Part shown: piece after piece, positions 1 to 6,732 of the stretch
Position numbering within the stretch: position 1 is the first letter of the stretch
Layout: every line of letters starts with the position of its first letter
Assembly: GCA_004195305.1 (NCBI GenBank)
Contig: SDWN01000736.1
Coordinates: 1-7,275 of the forward strand
Source of the DNA: Neptunomonas sp.
GTDB lineage: Bacteria; Pseudomonadota; Gammaproteobacteria; Pseudomonadales; Balneatricaceae
Direction: 5' to 3'
Length of the DNA stretch: 7,275 bases
The notes under the pieces: generated by a model
Told to the model about the DNA's origin: nothing
The model's input: the letters and a program-made list of their open reading frames with translations, nothing else
The model's database searches: none
Made by a program: the position numbers and the translations under genes

Positions 1-608
1 AGCTCGAGGAGATGGGCAAGTTTGGCCGCTATCTGGATAGCGACGGCGACGGCATCTGCTACCGTACCTACCCGGGCACCCATCCGACCAAAGGCGCATT
101 TTTCACTCGCGGCACCTCGCGCGACCACTACGCCGTCTACACCGAGCTGGGGGATATCTACGTCGATAACGTCGACCGTCTCAACCGCAAGTTCGACACC
201 GCCGCGACGCTACTGCCTAAGCCGGTCATCCGCACTCGGGGCAAAGGCGGTAAAACAGGCTTGATCTACTACGGCACCACCTCGGCCGCCGCCACTGAAA
301 CCGTCGATCTGCTGGCCGCCAAAGGGATCAGCCTGGACAGCTGCTGCATCAAGTCCTTCCCCTTCAGCGAGGAGGTGGTGCAGTTCATCGATAATCATGA
401 GCGGCTCTACGTTGTCGAGCAAAACCGCGACGGGCAGATGCGCACCCTGCTGATCAACGAGCTGGAGACCAATCCAAAGAAGCTGACCAAAGTGGTTCAC
501 TACGACGGTCTACCGATCTCAGCACGTTTTATCAGCAGCAGTATCGAAGCACACCAGCAGCACAACAGTGCCGGTAAAAGATCCACCCTCAAAGTGGCAA
601 GCAGGTAA
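1..608 (+). CDS. korA: 2-oxoacid:ferredoxin oxidoreductase alpha subunit, C-terminal part (5' truncated by window)
   Basis: Partial gene: the frame is open from the first complete codon at position 3 to the TAA at 606-608, about 201 residues, and the ATG at 12 is internal because conserved sequence (LEEMGKFGRYLD) runs across it. The family alpha subunit is usually around 600 residues, so roughly two thirds lies outside. Visible landmarks are the DGDGICYRTYPGTHPTKG and FFTRGTSRDHYAVYTE stretches, typical of the fused gamma/alpha type of 2-oxoglutarate:acceptor oxidoreductase. They are followed by the 'core domain II' fold (about residues 80-180, from TGLIYYGTTSAA through VVEQNRDGQMRTLL). This subunit binds the pyrimidine side of thiamine diphosphate and CoA, and works with the beta subunit encoded 3 bases downstream to convert a 2-oxoacid plus CoA to acyl-CoA, CO2 and reduced ferredoxin in the cytoplasm. 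2-Oxoglutarate is the likely substrate by resemblance; other 2-oxoacids cannot be excluded. Confidence 0.9.
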   Translation, partial: LEEMGKFGRYLDSDGDGICYRTYPGTHPTKGAFFTRGTSRDHYAVYTELGDIYVDNVDRLNRKFDTAATLLPKPVIRTRGKGGKTGLIYYGTTSAAATETVDLLAAKGISLDSCCIKSFPFSEEVVQFIDNHERLYVVEQNRDGQMRTLLINELETNPKKLTKVVHYDGLPISARFISSSIEAHQQHNSAGKRSTLKVASR

Positions 609-611
609 ATC

Positions 612-1667
612 ATGAGTTATCAAAAATCTACATTTCGCCATCCAAAGCTGCCCGTTAATGATCTGGGATTTACCCATAAGGCCTACGAAGGGCCGCTGTC
701 GACCCTGTGCGCAGGATGCGGCCACGACTCCATCGGTGCCGCGATTATCCAATCGTGCCACGAGCTGTCACTGCCGCCCCACCGGATCGCCAAACTGTCC
801 GGCATCGGCTGCTCATCCAAGGCGCCCACCTATTTCCTCGACAAGGCACACGGGTTTAACTCGGTGCACGGACGGATGCCGTCGATTGTCACCGGGGCCA
901 ACATGGCCAACCGCGATCTGGTCTATATCGGCATGTCCGGCGACGGCGATACCTCCGCCATCGGCCTGGGCCAGTTTTCCCATGTCGTGCGGCGTCGACT
1001 CAACATGCTCTATATCGTCGCCAATAACGGCGTCTACGGCCTGACCAAGGGGCAGACCTCGGCCACCGCCGATCTCGGCTCCAAAAGCAAGTCCGGTGAT
1101 GTGAATCTGCTCGACGGGATCGATCTGGCATCGCTGGCCATTCAGCTGGGCGCAACCTTTGTGGCGCGTAGCTTCTCCGGTGACAAACAGGAGCTGGTAC
1201 CGCTGATTAAAGCAGCACTGAGCCATCGAGGTTTTGCCTTCATCGATGTGATCTCACCCTGCGTGACGTTCAACAACCACGTCGGCTCTACCAAGAGCTA
1301 CGATTACATTCGCGATCATATTGAAACCGCCTCGGTGACCGACTTTATCCCGGTTAAAGAGGAGATCATCTCCACTTGCGAAATCGGCAGCAACTGCCGC
1401 GACATCTGCCTCCACGACGGTTCGACCATCCGCCTGCAGAGCGTTGACGAGAGCTACGATCCACAAGACCGTACTGCAGCCATGGCCGCAATCGAGGCGT
1501 GCAAAGCCGAAGACAAAACCCTGACCGGTCTGCTGTATATCGACCCGAGTGCTGAGGACCTGCATGCCGTACTTAACACCACCGACAAGCCGCTTAACGG
1601 TCTGACCGAAAGCGTGCTCTGCCCGGGCGATGAAGTTCTGCAGGTGATCAACAACAGCTTCCGCTAA
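612..1667 (+). CDS. korB: 2-oxoacid:ferredoxin oxidoreductase beta subunit
   Basis: Complete 351-residue protein, normal length for the family. It carries the thiamine diphosphate diphosphate/Mg site (GDGDT at 110-114, followed by VANNGVYGLTKGQ at 137-149) and the substrate-side GIGCSSK and HGFNSVHGRMP segments. Four cysteines, C33 and C36 (CAGCGH), C67 and C217 (SPCVTFNNH), have the spacing expected for the single [4Fe-4S] cluster of two-subunit 2-oxoacid oxidoreductases such as the Sulfolobus enzyme. It passes electrons from the hydroxyalkyl-thiamine intermediate to ferredoxin. Start chosen at the ATG 3 bases after the alpha-subunit stop; an AGGT overlapping that stop (603-606) serves as ribosome binding site, so the two are probably translationally coupled. 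The C-terminal tail beyond about residue 255 has three further cysteines (C256, C262, C266) not needed for the known cluster. A terminator follows 30 bases after the stop. Substrate preference is inferred from family resemblance. Confidence 0.93.
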   Translation: MSYQKSTFRHPKLPVNDLGFTHKAYEGPLSTLCAGCGHDSIGAAIIQSCHELSLPPHRIAKLSGIGCSSKAPTYFLDKAHGFNSVHGRMPSIVTGANMANRDLVYIGMSGDGDTSAIGLGQFSHVVRRRLNMLYIVANNGVYGLTKGQTSATADLGSKSKSGDVNLLDGIDLASLAIQLGATFVARSFSGDKQELVPLIKAALSHRGFAFIDVISPCVTFNNHVGSTKSYDYIRDHIETASVTDFIPVKEEIISTCEIGSNCRDICLHDGSTIRLQSVDESYDPQDRTAAMAAIEACKAEDKTLTGLLYIDPSAEDLHAVLNTTDKPLNGLTESVLCPGDEVLQVINNSFR

Positions 1668-1697
1668 CCCCTTCCACCATTCCGCGCTGAATCTAAG

Positions 1698-1731
1698 CGC
1701 CAGCCTGACACCTTATCAGGCTGGCGTTTTT
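1698..1731 (+). terminator. Rho-independent terminator of the korAB operon
   Basis: A perfect 11-bp stem (CGCCAGCCTGA at 1698-1708 against TCAGGCTGGCG at 1716-1726) encloses a 7-base loop and is followed at once by five T (1727-1731). It lies 30 bases after the korB stop. The opposite strand has no T run after the stem, so it should act only on + strand transcription, ending the oxidoreductase operon and isolating the following gene. Confidence 0.93.
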
Positions 1732-1913
1732 ATCTGGTAAGCCAATGAACGCCGACAGCCTCACCGCCCCACTCCCTGATCCAGATCACATCTCCCGCAT
1801 CTATTCCGCCAAACTCATCAGTCACTTGCTAAACTGCTCGCTATACAAGCCAATCTGAATCTAGATAAAAAACAATCAAATTACAGCTTTTGACTCTGTC
1901 ATTACATAGGGAT

Positions 1914-1920
1914 AAAGGGA
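1914..1920 (+). promoter_or_regulatory. Ribosome binding site of the GGDEF-EAL gene
   Basis: AAAGGGA lies 7 bases before the ATG at 1928 in an AT-rich leader. It supports that ATG as the start and fits the transmembrane helix that begins about ten residues later. Confidence 0.6.
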
Positions 1921-1927
1921 TATCAGG

Positions 1928-4621
1928 ATGATATTATTTAGAGCCAAAACCATCCGCGGATTACTTTTTTCGTTTCCGCTCACACTGCTTGTCGTCTTTT
2001 TAATGTCCCTGGCTTTGTCATTGTATAGCAGCGGCCAGTATCGAACGCTGTCACTGCATATGATTGATGATGACCTCGTCTTTCTCAACAAAGTCGCCAC
2101 AGGATCACAGCAGATGGTCCTCATTCATGAGGATTTACACCATCAGTTTGAGCAAGTGCTCAATCACAAAACAGCGATCGAAGCCTTCTCTGAAGGCACA
2201 GTACGTCATCTGGATGACATTCGTACAATCCTCGCTTTGATTGACTTTTCTACACAACTCTACCCAACTGGCAGCGCCGATGTGTCAATCGGACTCAATA
2301 CCAAAGCATTGACTGAAAATCTAAACAATTATCTTACCCTGGCAAAATCAGCAATTGACGAAATCCATTTAGATGACAGCGTCATCTCCAAACGGTCCCA
2401 GATGCTAGATGCCTTGTTCTTTGAATTCCAAACCCAGGCCATGGTTCTGATCACCAGTAATACGCTGGAAATTGAGTACGAGTTCACATCGAAGATCAAC
2501 GCAACAGACCAGGCCGAGCTGCTATTGATTGCGCTAGTCTGCACTATCGCCGCGCTGATATTTTGGATCAGTTTCATGCATGCAAACCGGCTATCCAAAA
2601 CGATCAAGCACATGAGTCATAATCTATATCAGCTCTCCTCGGGGAACATCAACATTGATGTTCCTACCGCCAACCCGATCAAGGAACTGCAAACCCTGAT
2701 CGACGCCTTAACCGCCTTTAGAACCACCCACAAACAGCTACGGTCGGCTAATTACGAGCTGGCTACGATTAAAGATACACTTGCAACCCGGGTTGCCCAG
2801 CGTACCAAGCAGCTAAAGATCGCCAACCAGCATTTAAACCGTGAAATCGATCACAATGAGCGCGCCCGATCCAAATTGATGCTGTCTGACAAAATCATCC
2901 AAACAACCAGCGAAGCGATAATCGTCACGGACGTTAATAACATTATTATCGAGATCAACAACGCTTATACCCAGATCACCGGCTACAGCCGTGACGAAAT
3001 CCTTGGCAAAACACCCGCCATCTTGAATTCAGGCCATCATGATCAGGGGTATTATCAAACGATGTGGGATCAGATCAATACCCATGGGAGATGGAAAGGT
3101 GAGATCTGGGACCGGCGCAAAAACAATGAGCTCTATCCACAGTGGCTAACCATCAACGTGGTCAAAGACGATGCAGGTCGAATCACTCATTATGTAGGCG
3201 TATTTTCTGATATTAGTGTACTCAAGAACAAGGACGCGGAGCTGCTGCACCTCGCTCAATTCGATCCGTTGACTCAGCTACCCAATCGAGCCCTGGGCAA
3301 GGAACGGGTGACACAAAAGCTCATCAGTGCTGAGCGCAGTAAAACCCAATTAGCGCTACTGCTCATTGATCTGGACAATTTTAAAAACGTCAATGATTCA
3401 CTCGGGCATACGCTAGGTGATCAGCTACTGGTTGAGACTGCAAAACGCCTGTCAGCGGCTCTGCGCAGCGAAGATTCGCTCTGTCATCCAGGCCCGTCAC
3501 CGAAGCCGAAGCCAAGTAATACCGTCGCGTGCTTAGGGGGGGACGAGTTTATCGTGGCGTTAGGAGATTTTGGCACGTTAAGCCAGCTTTCAGATATTAT
3601 TAAGCGGATCCAGCACGTGATCAACGAACCCTTCCACCTCGACGGCATGGAGGTGTTAATCGGGTCAAGCATCGGCATCGCCATCTACCCGCAGGATGGC
3701 AGCAGCTACGATGTCCTGAGCAAGAATGCCGACACCGCCATGTACCGCGCCAAGCAGACCGGTCGCGGCCAGTTCACCCTGTTTACAGAAGAGATGAATG
3801 AGCGGGCCCACAACCGCCTCGAGATAGAGATGGAGCTCCGAAGCTCACTGACCAACGGGGACTTTGAGCTCTACTACCAGCCAAAGGAAAATATTCACAA
3901 TTCAACCACCTGGGGTATGGAAGCACTGGTGCGCTGGAACCACCCGCGGCTGGGTCTGGTCTCACCACTGGACTTTATCGGTATTGCCGAAGAGACCGGG
4001 CTTATTACGCCCTTGGGAAACTGGGTATTAGCGCAGGCCTGCCAGCACTGCGCAGCAGTCAATGACGAGCTGTCGGTGGAGCTGCATGTGGCGGTGAATA
4101 TCTCACCACGGCAGTTTCTCGATAAGGGATTTATCGAGAAGGTAAGTCAGGCCCTATCCCATGCCAGTTTGCCACCTCATTGCCTGGAACTTGAGATTAC
4201 CGAAAGCGTGGTTATGGGTGATATCGACGATGCTATTGCCACCATCAACGCGCTGAAGGCCCTTGGGGTAACGATCGCTCTGGATGATTTTGGCACCGGA
4301 TACTCCTCATTGAGCTACCTTAAACAACTGCCGATCGACACTCTGAAGATTGACCGTAGCTTTATCATGCATTTGGATAATCCGGATGCCTCAAGAGACC
4401 GTGCAATCGTGGAGACGATCATCCGCATGGGGCACCAGCTTGGTATGACCATCGTTGCCGAGGGGGTCGAAACAAAAGAACACCAGCGTCTGCTTCGCGA
4501 GCTCCAGTGCGATCAGTTACAAGGTTACCTATACAGCCGCCCCTTACCGGTGCCAGAACTGCACAAATACCTGCAGCGCAGCCTGGTCAGCACGGTCTCA
4601 ACACATCTTACACCCGCTTAA
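1928..4621 (+). CDS. Membrane-bound sensor protein with PAS, GGDEF (diguanylate cyclase) and EAL (c-di-GMP phosphodiesterase) domains
   Basis: 897 residues. Order: transmembrane helix 1 (about 11-33); a roughly 160-residue, probably helical, periplasmic sensor region I cannot assign; helix 2 (about 197-217); HAMP-like segment (218-268); coiled coil (268-318); PAS (about 322-432); GGDEF (about 440-620); EAL (about 628-885). The cyclase domain has DLDNFKNVND (481-490), GH (493-494) and an intact GGDEF (537-541). The phosphodiesterase domain has EAL (665-667), NISPRQF (724-730), E759, DDFGTG (786-791), K807, EGVET (845-849) and QGY (865-867), so both reactions look possible: c-di-GMP synthesis from GTP and hydrolysis to pGpG. 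Oddities: RxxD (R513-D516) is 20 residues from GGDEF instead of the usual 5 because of a Pro/Lys-rich insertion, and the usual Arg before the loop (AR-x-GGDEF) is Cys535. Single-gene unit with its own RBS, after the korAB terminator. The first third is visibly less GC-rich than the EAL part. Sensor ligand and net activity are unknown. Confidence 0.95.
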   Translation: MILFRAKTIRGLLFSFPLTLLVVFLMSLALSLYSSGQYRTLSLHMIDDDLVFLNKVATGSQQMVLIHEDLHHQFEQVLNHKTAIEAFSEGTVRHLDDIRTILALIDFSTQLYPTGSADVSIGLNTKALTENLNNYLTLAKSAIDEIHLDDSVISKRSQMLDALFFEFQTQAMVLITSNTLEIEYEFTSKINATDQAELLLIALVCTIAALIFWISFMHANRLSKTIKHMSHNLYQLSSGNINIDVPTANPIKELQTLIDALTAFRTTHKQLRSANYELATIKDTLATRVAQRTKQLKIANQHLNREIDHNERARSKLMLSDKIIQTTSEAIIVTDVNNIIIEINNAYTQITGYSRDEILGKTPAILNSGHHDQGYYQTMWDQINTHGRWKGEIWDRRKNNELYPQWLTINVVKDDAGRITHYVGVFSDISVLKNKDAELLHLAQFDPLTQLPNRALGKERVTQKLISAERSKTQLALLLIDLDNFKNVNDSLGHTLGDQLLVETAKRLSAALRSEDSLCHPGPSPKPKPSNTVACLGGDEFIVALGDFGTLSQLSDIIKRIQHVINEPFHLDGMEVLIGSSIGIAIYPQDGSSYDVLSKNADTAMYRAKQTGRGQFTLFTEEMNERAHNRLEIEMELRSSLTNGDFELYYQPKENIHNSTTWGMEALVRWNHPRLGLVSPLDFIGIAEETGLITPLGNWVLAQACQHCAAVNDELSVELHVAVNISPRQFLDKGFIEKVSQALSHASLPPHCLELEITESVVMGDIDDAIATINALKALGVTIALDDFGTGYSSLSYLKQLPIDTLKIDRSFIMHLDNPDASRDRAIVETIIRMGHQLGMTIVAEGVETKEHQRLLRELQCDQLQGYLYSRPLPVPELHKYLQRSLVSTVSTHLTPA

Positions 4622-4813
4622 TCCAGGTCGTTAGTGGTCATCTCTTTACCTGATCCCTCAGCACTCCTGTAGATCTACCTGAAGTTGCTCCTGCATTTCA
4701 GGCACTTACTACAACGCCCTGCAGGCAACTGCCGATGTCGCTGCGATGGCTGAAGATCATGGCTAATCCGGTCTCTTGATAACCTAGGAGTCCTGATCCA
4801 TTTAACCTGCTGC

Positions 4814-5722
4814 TTAGTTCAAGGGCTGAGCAGATACCTCTTTGTTAACGACCCGTCGCTTGCGACTGATACCCGCAACAGCGGAACCCGCCACAATCGC
4901 CAGGCACGCCATAGCCAGCGTCCAACTGGGCTGCGCGTCACCAGCCACGAGCAGCAACAATACCGAAATCATTGGGGCAGCATAGGCCAGCACTCCCAGC
5001 AGCTGCAGGTCACCATGTTTGATACCGTAGTCCCAGGTAAAAAAGGCGATGCCCACCGGCCCTAAGCCTAACCCCAGCACGCCGATCCACTGGGTGCTAT
5101 TTTGTGGCCAGACTGTCACCTCCCAGACGAGATGGCAAACCAGTGCCAACAGGGCGGTCACCGCACAGAACCAACCCACCGCATCGGTGGGTACGGCGCT
5201 AACCAGTCGACTGGCAACCGAGTAACTGGACCAGATCAGCGCGCAGGTCAGCGCTAACAAGTAACCCGGCAGATAGTCGCTACTGAATCCTGCGCTGCCG
5301 TTACCTATCAGCATCCAGCAACCGATGAGGGCTAGCAACGCACCTAACAGATGTTGCGGCTTGAGCTTTTGGCCGGGCAGCAACGCGGCGAACAAGACAA
5401 TCAATAATGGCCAGAGATAAGCCAGCAGGCTCACCTCTACTGCTGGCGCTTTGCTCATCGCCATGAAATAGCAGAAGTGATAACCAAAGTAGCCGCCCAC
5501 ACCTAACAACCAGGCCAGCAACGGCTGGCGTAGATGACGCCCTCCCAAGTGGCCTTGACGCCACCAGCGCAAGCTCATCAACAGAAAGGCCACCGTAAAG
5601 GTCATCGCCATCAGTTGAAATGCAGGGATTCGCCCATCGGTAAGCCGTGTCAGTAGCGCCAGTGTGCCCCATAAGACGATCGAAATAGAACCGACCAACG
5701 TCGCTCGATGTAGCTGATACAC
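4814..5722 (-). CDS. EamA/DMT-family transporter, YddG-like exporter
   Basis: 302-residue inner-membrane protein with about ten predicted hydrophobic helices (roughly 8-27, 33-52, 67-87, 91-112, 125-142, 153-172, 181-200, 211-230, 240-260, 267-285), arranged as the two EamA repeats of the drug/metabolite transporter superfamily. The segment EVSLLAYLWPLLIVLFAALL (96-115) and WDYGIKHGDLQLLGVLAY (230-247) resemble the aromatic amino acid exporter YddG, but substrate in this large family cannot be read from sequence. The C-terminal tail is basic (SRKRR, 286-290), consistent with a cytoplasmic end. The start is a GTG, chosen because the sequence aligns from its first residues with the family and a good Shine-Dalgarno (5729-5735) sits 6 bases upstream; the next Met is residue 38, inside helix 2. 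It lies 84 bases downstream of an AraC-type regulator gene on the same strand, which may control it. No terminator is evident after its stop. Confidence 0.88.
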   Translation of the reverse strand: MYQLHRATLVGSISIVLWGTLALLTRLTDGRIPAFQLMAMTFTVAFLLMSLRWWRQGHLGGRHLRQPLLAWLLGVGGYFGYHFCYFMAMSKAPAVEVSLLAYLWPLLIVLFAALLPGQKLKPQHLLGALLALIGCWMLIGNGSAGFSSDYLPGYLLALTCALIWSSYSVASRLVSAVPTDAVGWFCAVTALLALVCHLVWEVTVWPQNSTQWIGVLGLGLGPVGIAFFTWDYGIKHGDLQLLGVLAYAAPMISVLLLLVAGDAQPSWTLAMACLAIVAGSAVAGISRKRRVVNKEVSAQPLN

Positions 5723-5728
5723 GGCTAA

Positions 5729-5735
5729 TCCTCTT
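5729..5735 (-). promoter_or_regulatory. Ribosome binding site of the exporter gene (supports GTG start)
   Basis: On the minus strand AAGAGGA lies 6 bases before the GTG at 5722. It decides the start: there is no competing ATG nearby, and the next in-frame Met would remove the first membrane helix. Confidence 0.75.
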
Positions 5736-5753
5736 AATCAATATGCAATCAAT
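5736..5753. repeat. 7-bp direct repeat with 11-bp period upstream of the exporter gene, possible operator
   Basis: AATCAAT occurs at 5736-5742 and again at 5747-5753 (ATTGATT on the coding strand), separated by ATGC. The 11-bp period puts both copies on the same face of the helix. They lie directly next to the ribosome binding site in the gap between the AraC-type gene and the exporter gene. Direct repeats read by two helix-turn-helices are the usual mode for AraC-family proteins, so this could be a binding site; that role is inference only, and a short AT-rich repeat may be chance. Confidence 0.35.
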
Positions 5754-5806
5754 GAAGGCGCAGTGTAGGGTTTCAGACAGAAGCCGTCTTTGCCGATACG
5801 GTGGAA

Positions 5807-6538
5807 TTATTTGTCGATCTGGCGAAAATAACGTGGCGAATGACCAAAATGCTTCCGAAACCGATCACTGAAGGCGGACAGGCTGCGATAGCCGACGTTA
5901 TCAGCGACCTGCTGCACGCTCAGCGCACCGATTTCAAGCAGTTGCCAGGCTTGCTGCATCCGTTTTTCCGTCAGGTACTGCTGCGGCGTCATACCCAATT
6001 GACGCCGAAACAGGTCACTAAGTTGACGTGCGCTGAGATGAGCCACCGCCGCGAGCTGAGCCAGCGAAACCGATTGATGAAAATTGTGATCGAGATAAAC
6101 ACTGGCAGCTTCGACACGGCTATCCAGCTGTACCGCCTCTCCAAAGCGCTCGCGCAACAGCTGGATCAACAGCAGTAACATCTGTCGCTCACTGCCTGGG
6201 CGGCTGCCGCCTTGTGCTAATTGCCGATACAAGAAGTTGACGTACTGTGCCAGCGCAGCATCAATCGCAATAAAGGCCGGCAAACGCTCCAGCTCAGGGG
6301 CGAGAGCGGTAGGCACATCGGCCACCACAAAGCAGTTTTGATCAGCGGCAGCGAAACCATGGCTCTGCCCGGCGGCAATAACAGCAATATGCCCCGAAGC
6401 CGCTTGCCCCTGCCTGGGTCCCACACTCATGTCCAGACGACCGCTGACAGGGAGCACCAGCTGATGATAGTGATGCTGATGCGCCTGTATTTCGCTGCTA
6501 TAACTGCGCAAGCTCAGGGATAGATTCAAATGTTCCAT
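5807..6538 (-). CDS. AraC-family transcriptional regulator with N-terminal cupin domain
   Basis: 243 residues from the start chosen here. The N-terminal half is a cupin-like sensing domain; residues 20-25 (HQHHYH) are a histidine-rich strand typical of this class, followed by QLVLPVSGRLDM. The C-terminal ~100 residues hold two helix-turn-helices (about 159-180, SLAQLAAVAHLSARQLSDLF, and 207-228, SVQQVADNVGYRSLSAFSDR) ending in FGHSPRYFRQ, the AraC family signature. The frame stays open upstream, with an in-frame GTG at 6637 and ATG at 6619. I prefer the ATG at 6538 because the 33 extra codons are rich in AGG, AGA, TTG and CGA, unlike the rest of the gene, and homologous proteins of this layout usually start just before the cupin strand. 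Against it, no clear Shine-Dalgarno precedes 6538, while an AGGG precedes 6619. It is a cytoplasmic DNA-binding protein; the adjacent exporter gene, 84 bases downstream, is its most likely target. The effector is unknown. Confidence 0.88.
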   Translation of the reverse strand: MEHLNLSLSLRSYSSEIQAHQHHYHQLVLPVSGRLDMSVGPRQGQAASGHIAVIAAGQSHGFAAADQNCFVVADVPTALAPELERLPAFIAIDAALAQYVNFLYRQLAQGGSRPGSERQMLLLLIQLLRERFGEAVQLDSRVEAASVYLDHNFHQSVSLAQLAAVAHLSARQLSDLFRRQLGMTPQQYLTEKRMQQAWQLLEIGALSVQQVADNVGYRSLSAFSDRFRKHFGHSPRYFRQIDK

Positions 6539-6732
6539 ACGCAGATAATAACAGTAATCGGATAATCGCAATCTGGTTCTTTCATTACCCGTCAACCCAA
6601 CAGCCCTGCTCAATGCCATGAGCACCCTGACCTCCACTATCGCGTTGATTAGTTGCCGTTTGGCGTTGAGGCTGTCGGAAAAGCCCCGCAGCCCCTGGCT
6701 CAGCTGTTTAGTTTCTCGTTAAATTTTTATGA

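Noticed and set aside
813..1226. 137-codon minus-strand open frame opposite korB.
   Set aside because: Antisense shadow of a well-conserved enzyme in GC-rich DNA; no recognisable domain.
1890..1918. TTGACT at 1890-1895 as a -35 element for the GGDEF-EAL gene.
   Set aside because: The best -10 candidates at the right spacing fall on the ribosome binding site itself and match poorly, so the transcription start would lie too close to the ATG.
4678..4702. Inverted repeat CCTGAA/TTCAGG after the GGDEF-EAL gene as a terminator.
   Set aside because: Only 6 bp with a 13-base loop and no T run on either strand.
5301..5741. 146-codon open frame on the minus strand overlapping the exporter gene.
   Set aside because: It lies out of frame within a clear ten-helix transporter, reads as Arg/Ser/Ala-rich without a recognisable domain, and the ribosome binding site at 5729-5735 belongs to the transporter GTG.
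5801..6178. 125-codon open frame on the plus strand opposite the AraC-type gene.
   Set aside because: It is the antisense of the helix-turn-helix region, has no family resemblance, and the minus-strand reading gives an unambiguous AraC protein.
6545..6566. Minus-strand TATTAT (6545-6550) with an upstream TTGCGA, which would place a transcription start at the AraC ATG and give a leaderless message.
   Set aside because: The spacer is only 15 bases and the -35 match is partial; too weak to list as a promoter.
6539..6637. Upstream extension of the AraC-type protein by 33 residues from a GTG at 6637 (or 27 from the ATG at 6619).
   Set aside because: The codons are rich in rare Arg and Leu codons and the residues precede the normal family start. 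It is not excluded, because the preferred start has no clear ribosome binding site.
6668..6692. GC-rich imperfect hairpin (GGCTG/CAGCC core) between the membrane-protein gene and the AraC-type gene.
   Set aside because: The stem is short with a mismatch and has no proper T tract in the minus-strand direction; not supportable as a terminator.
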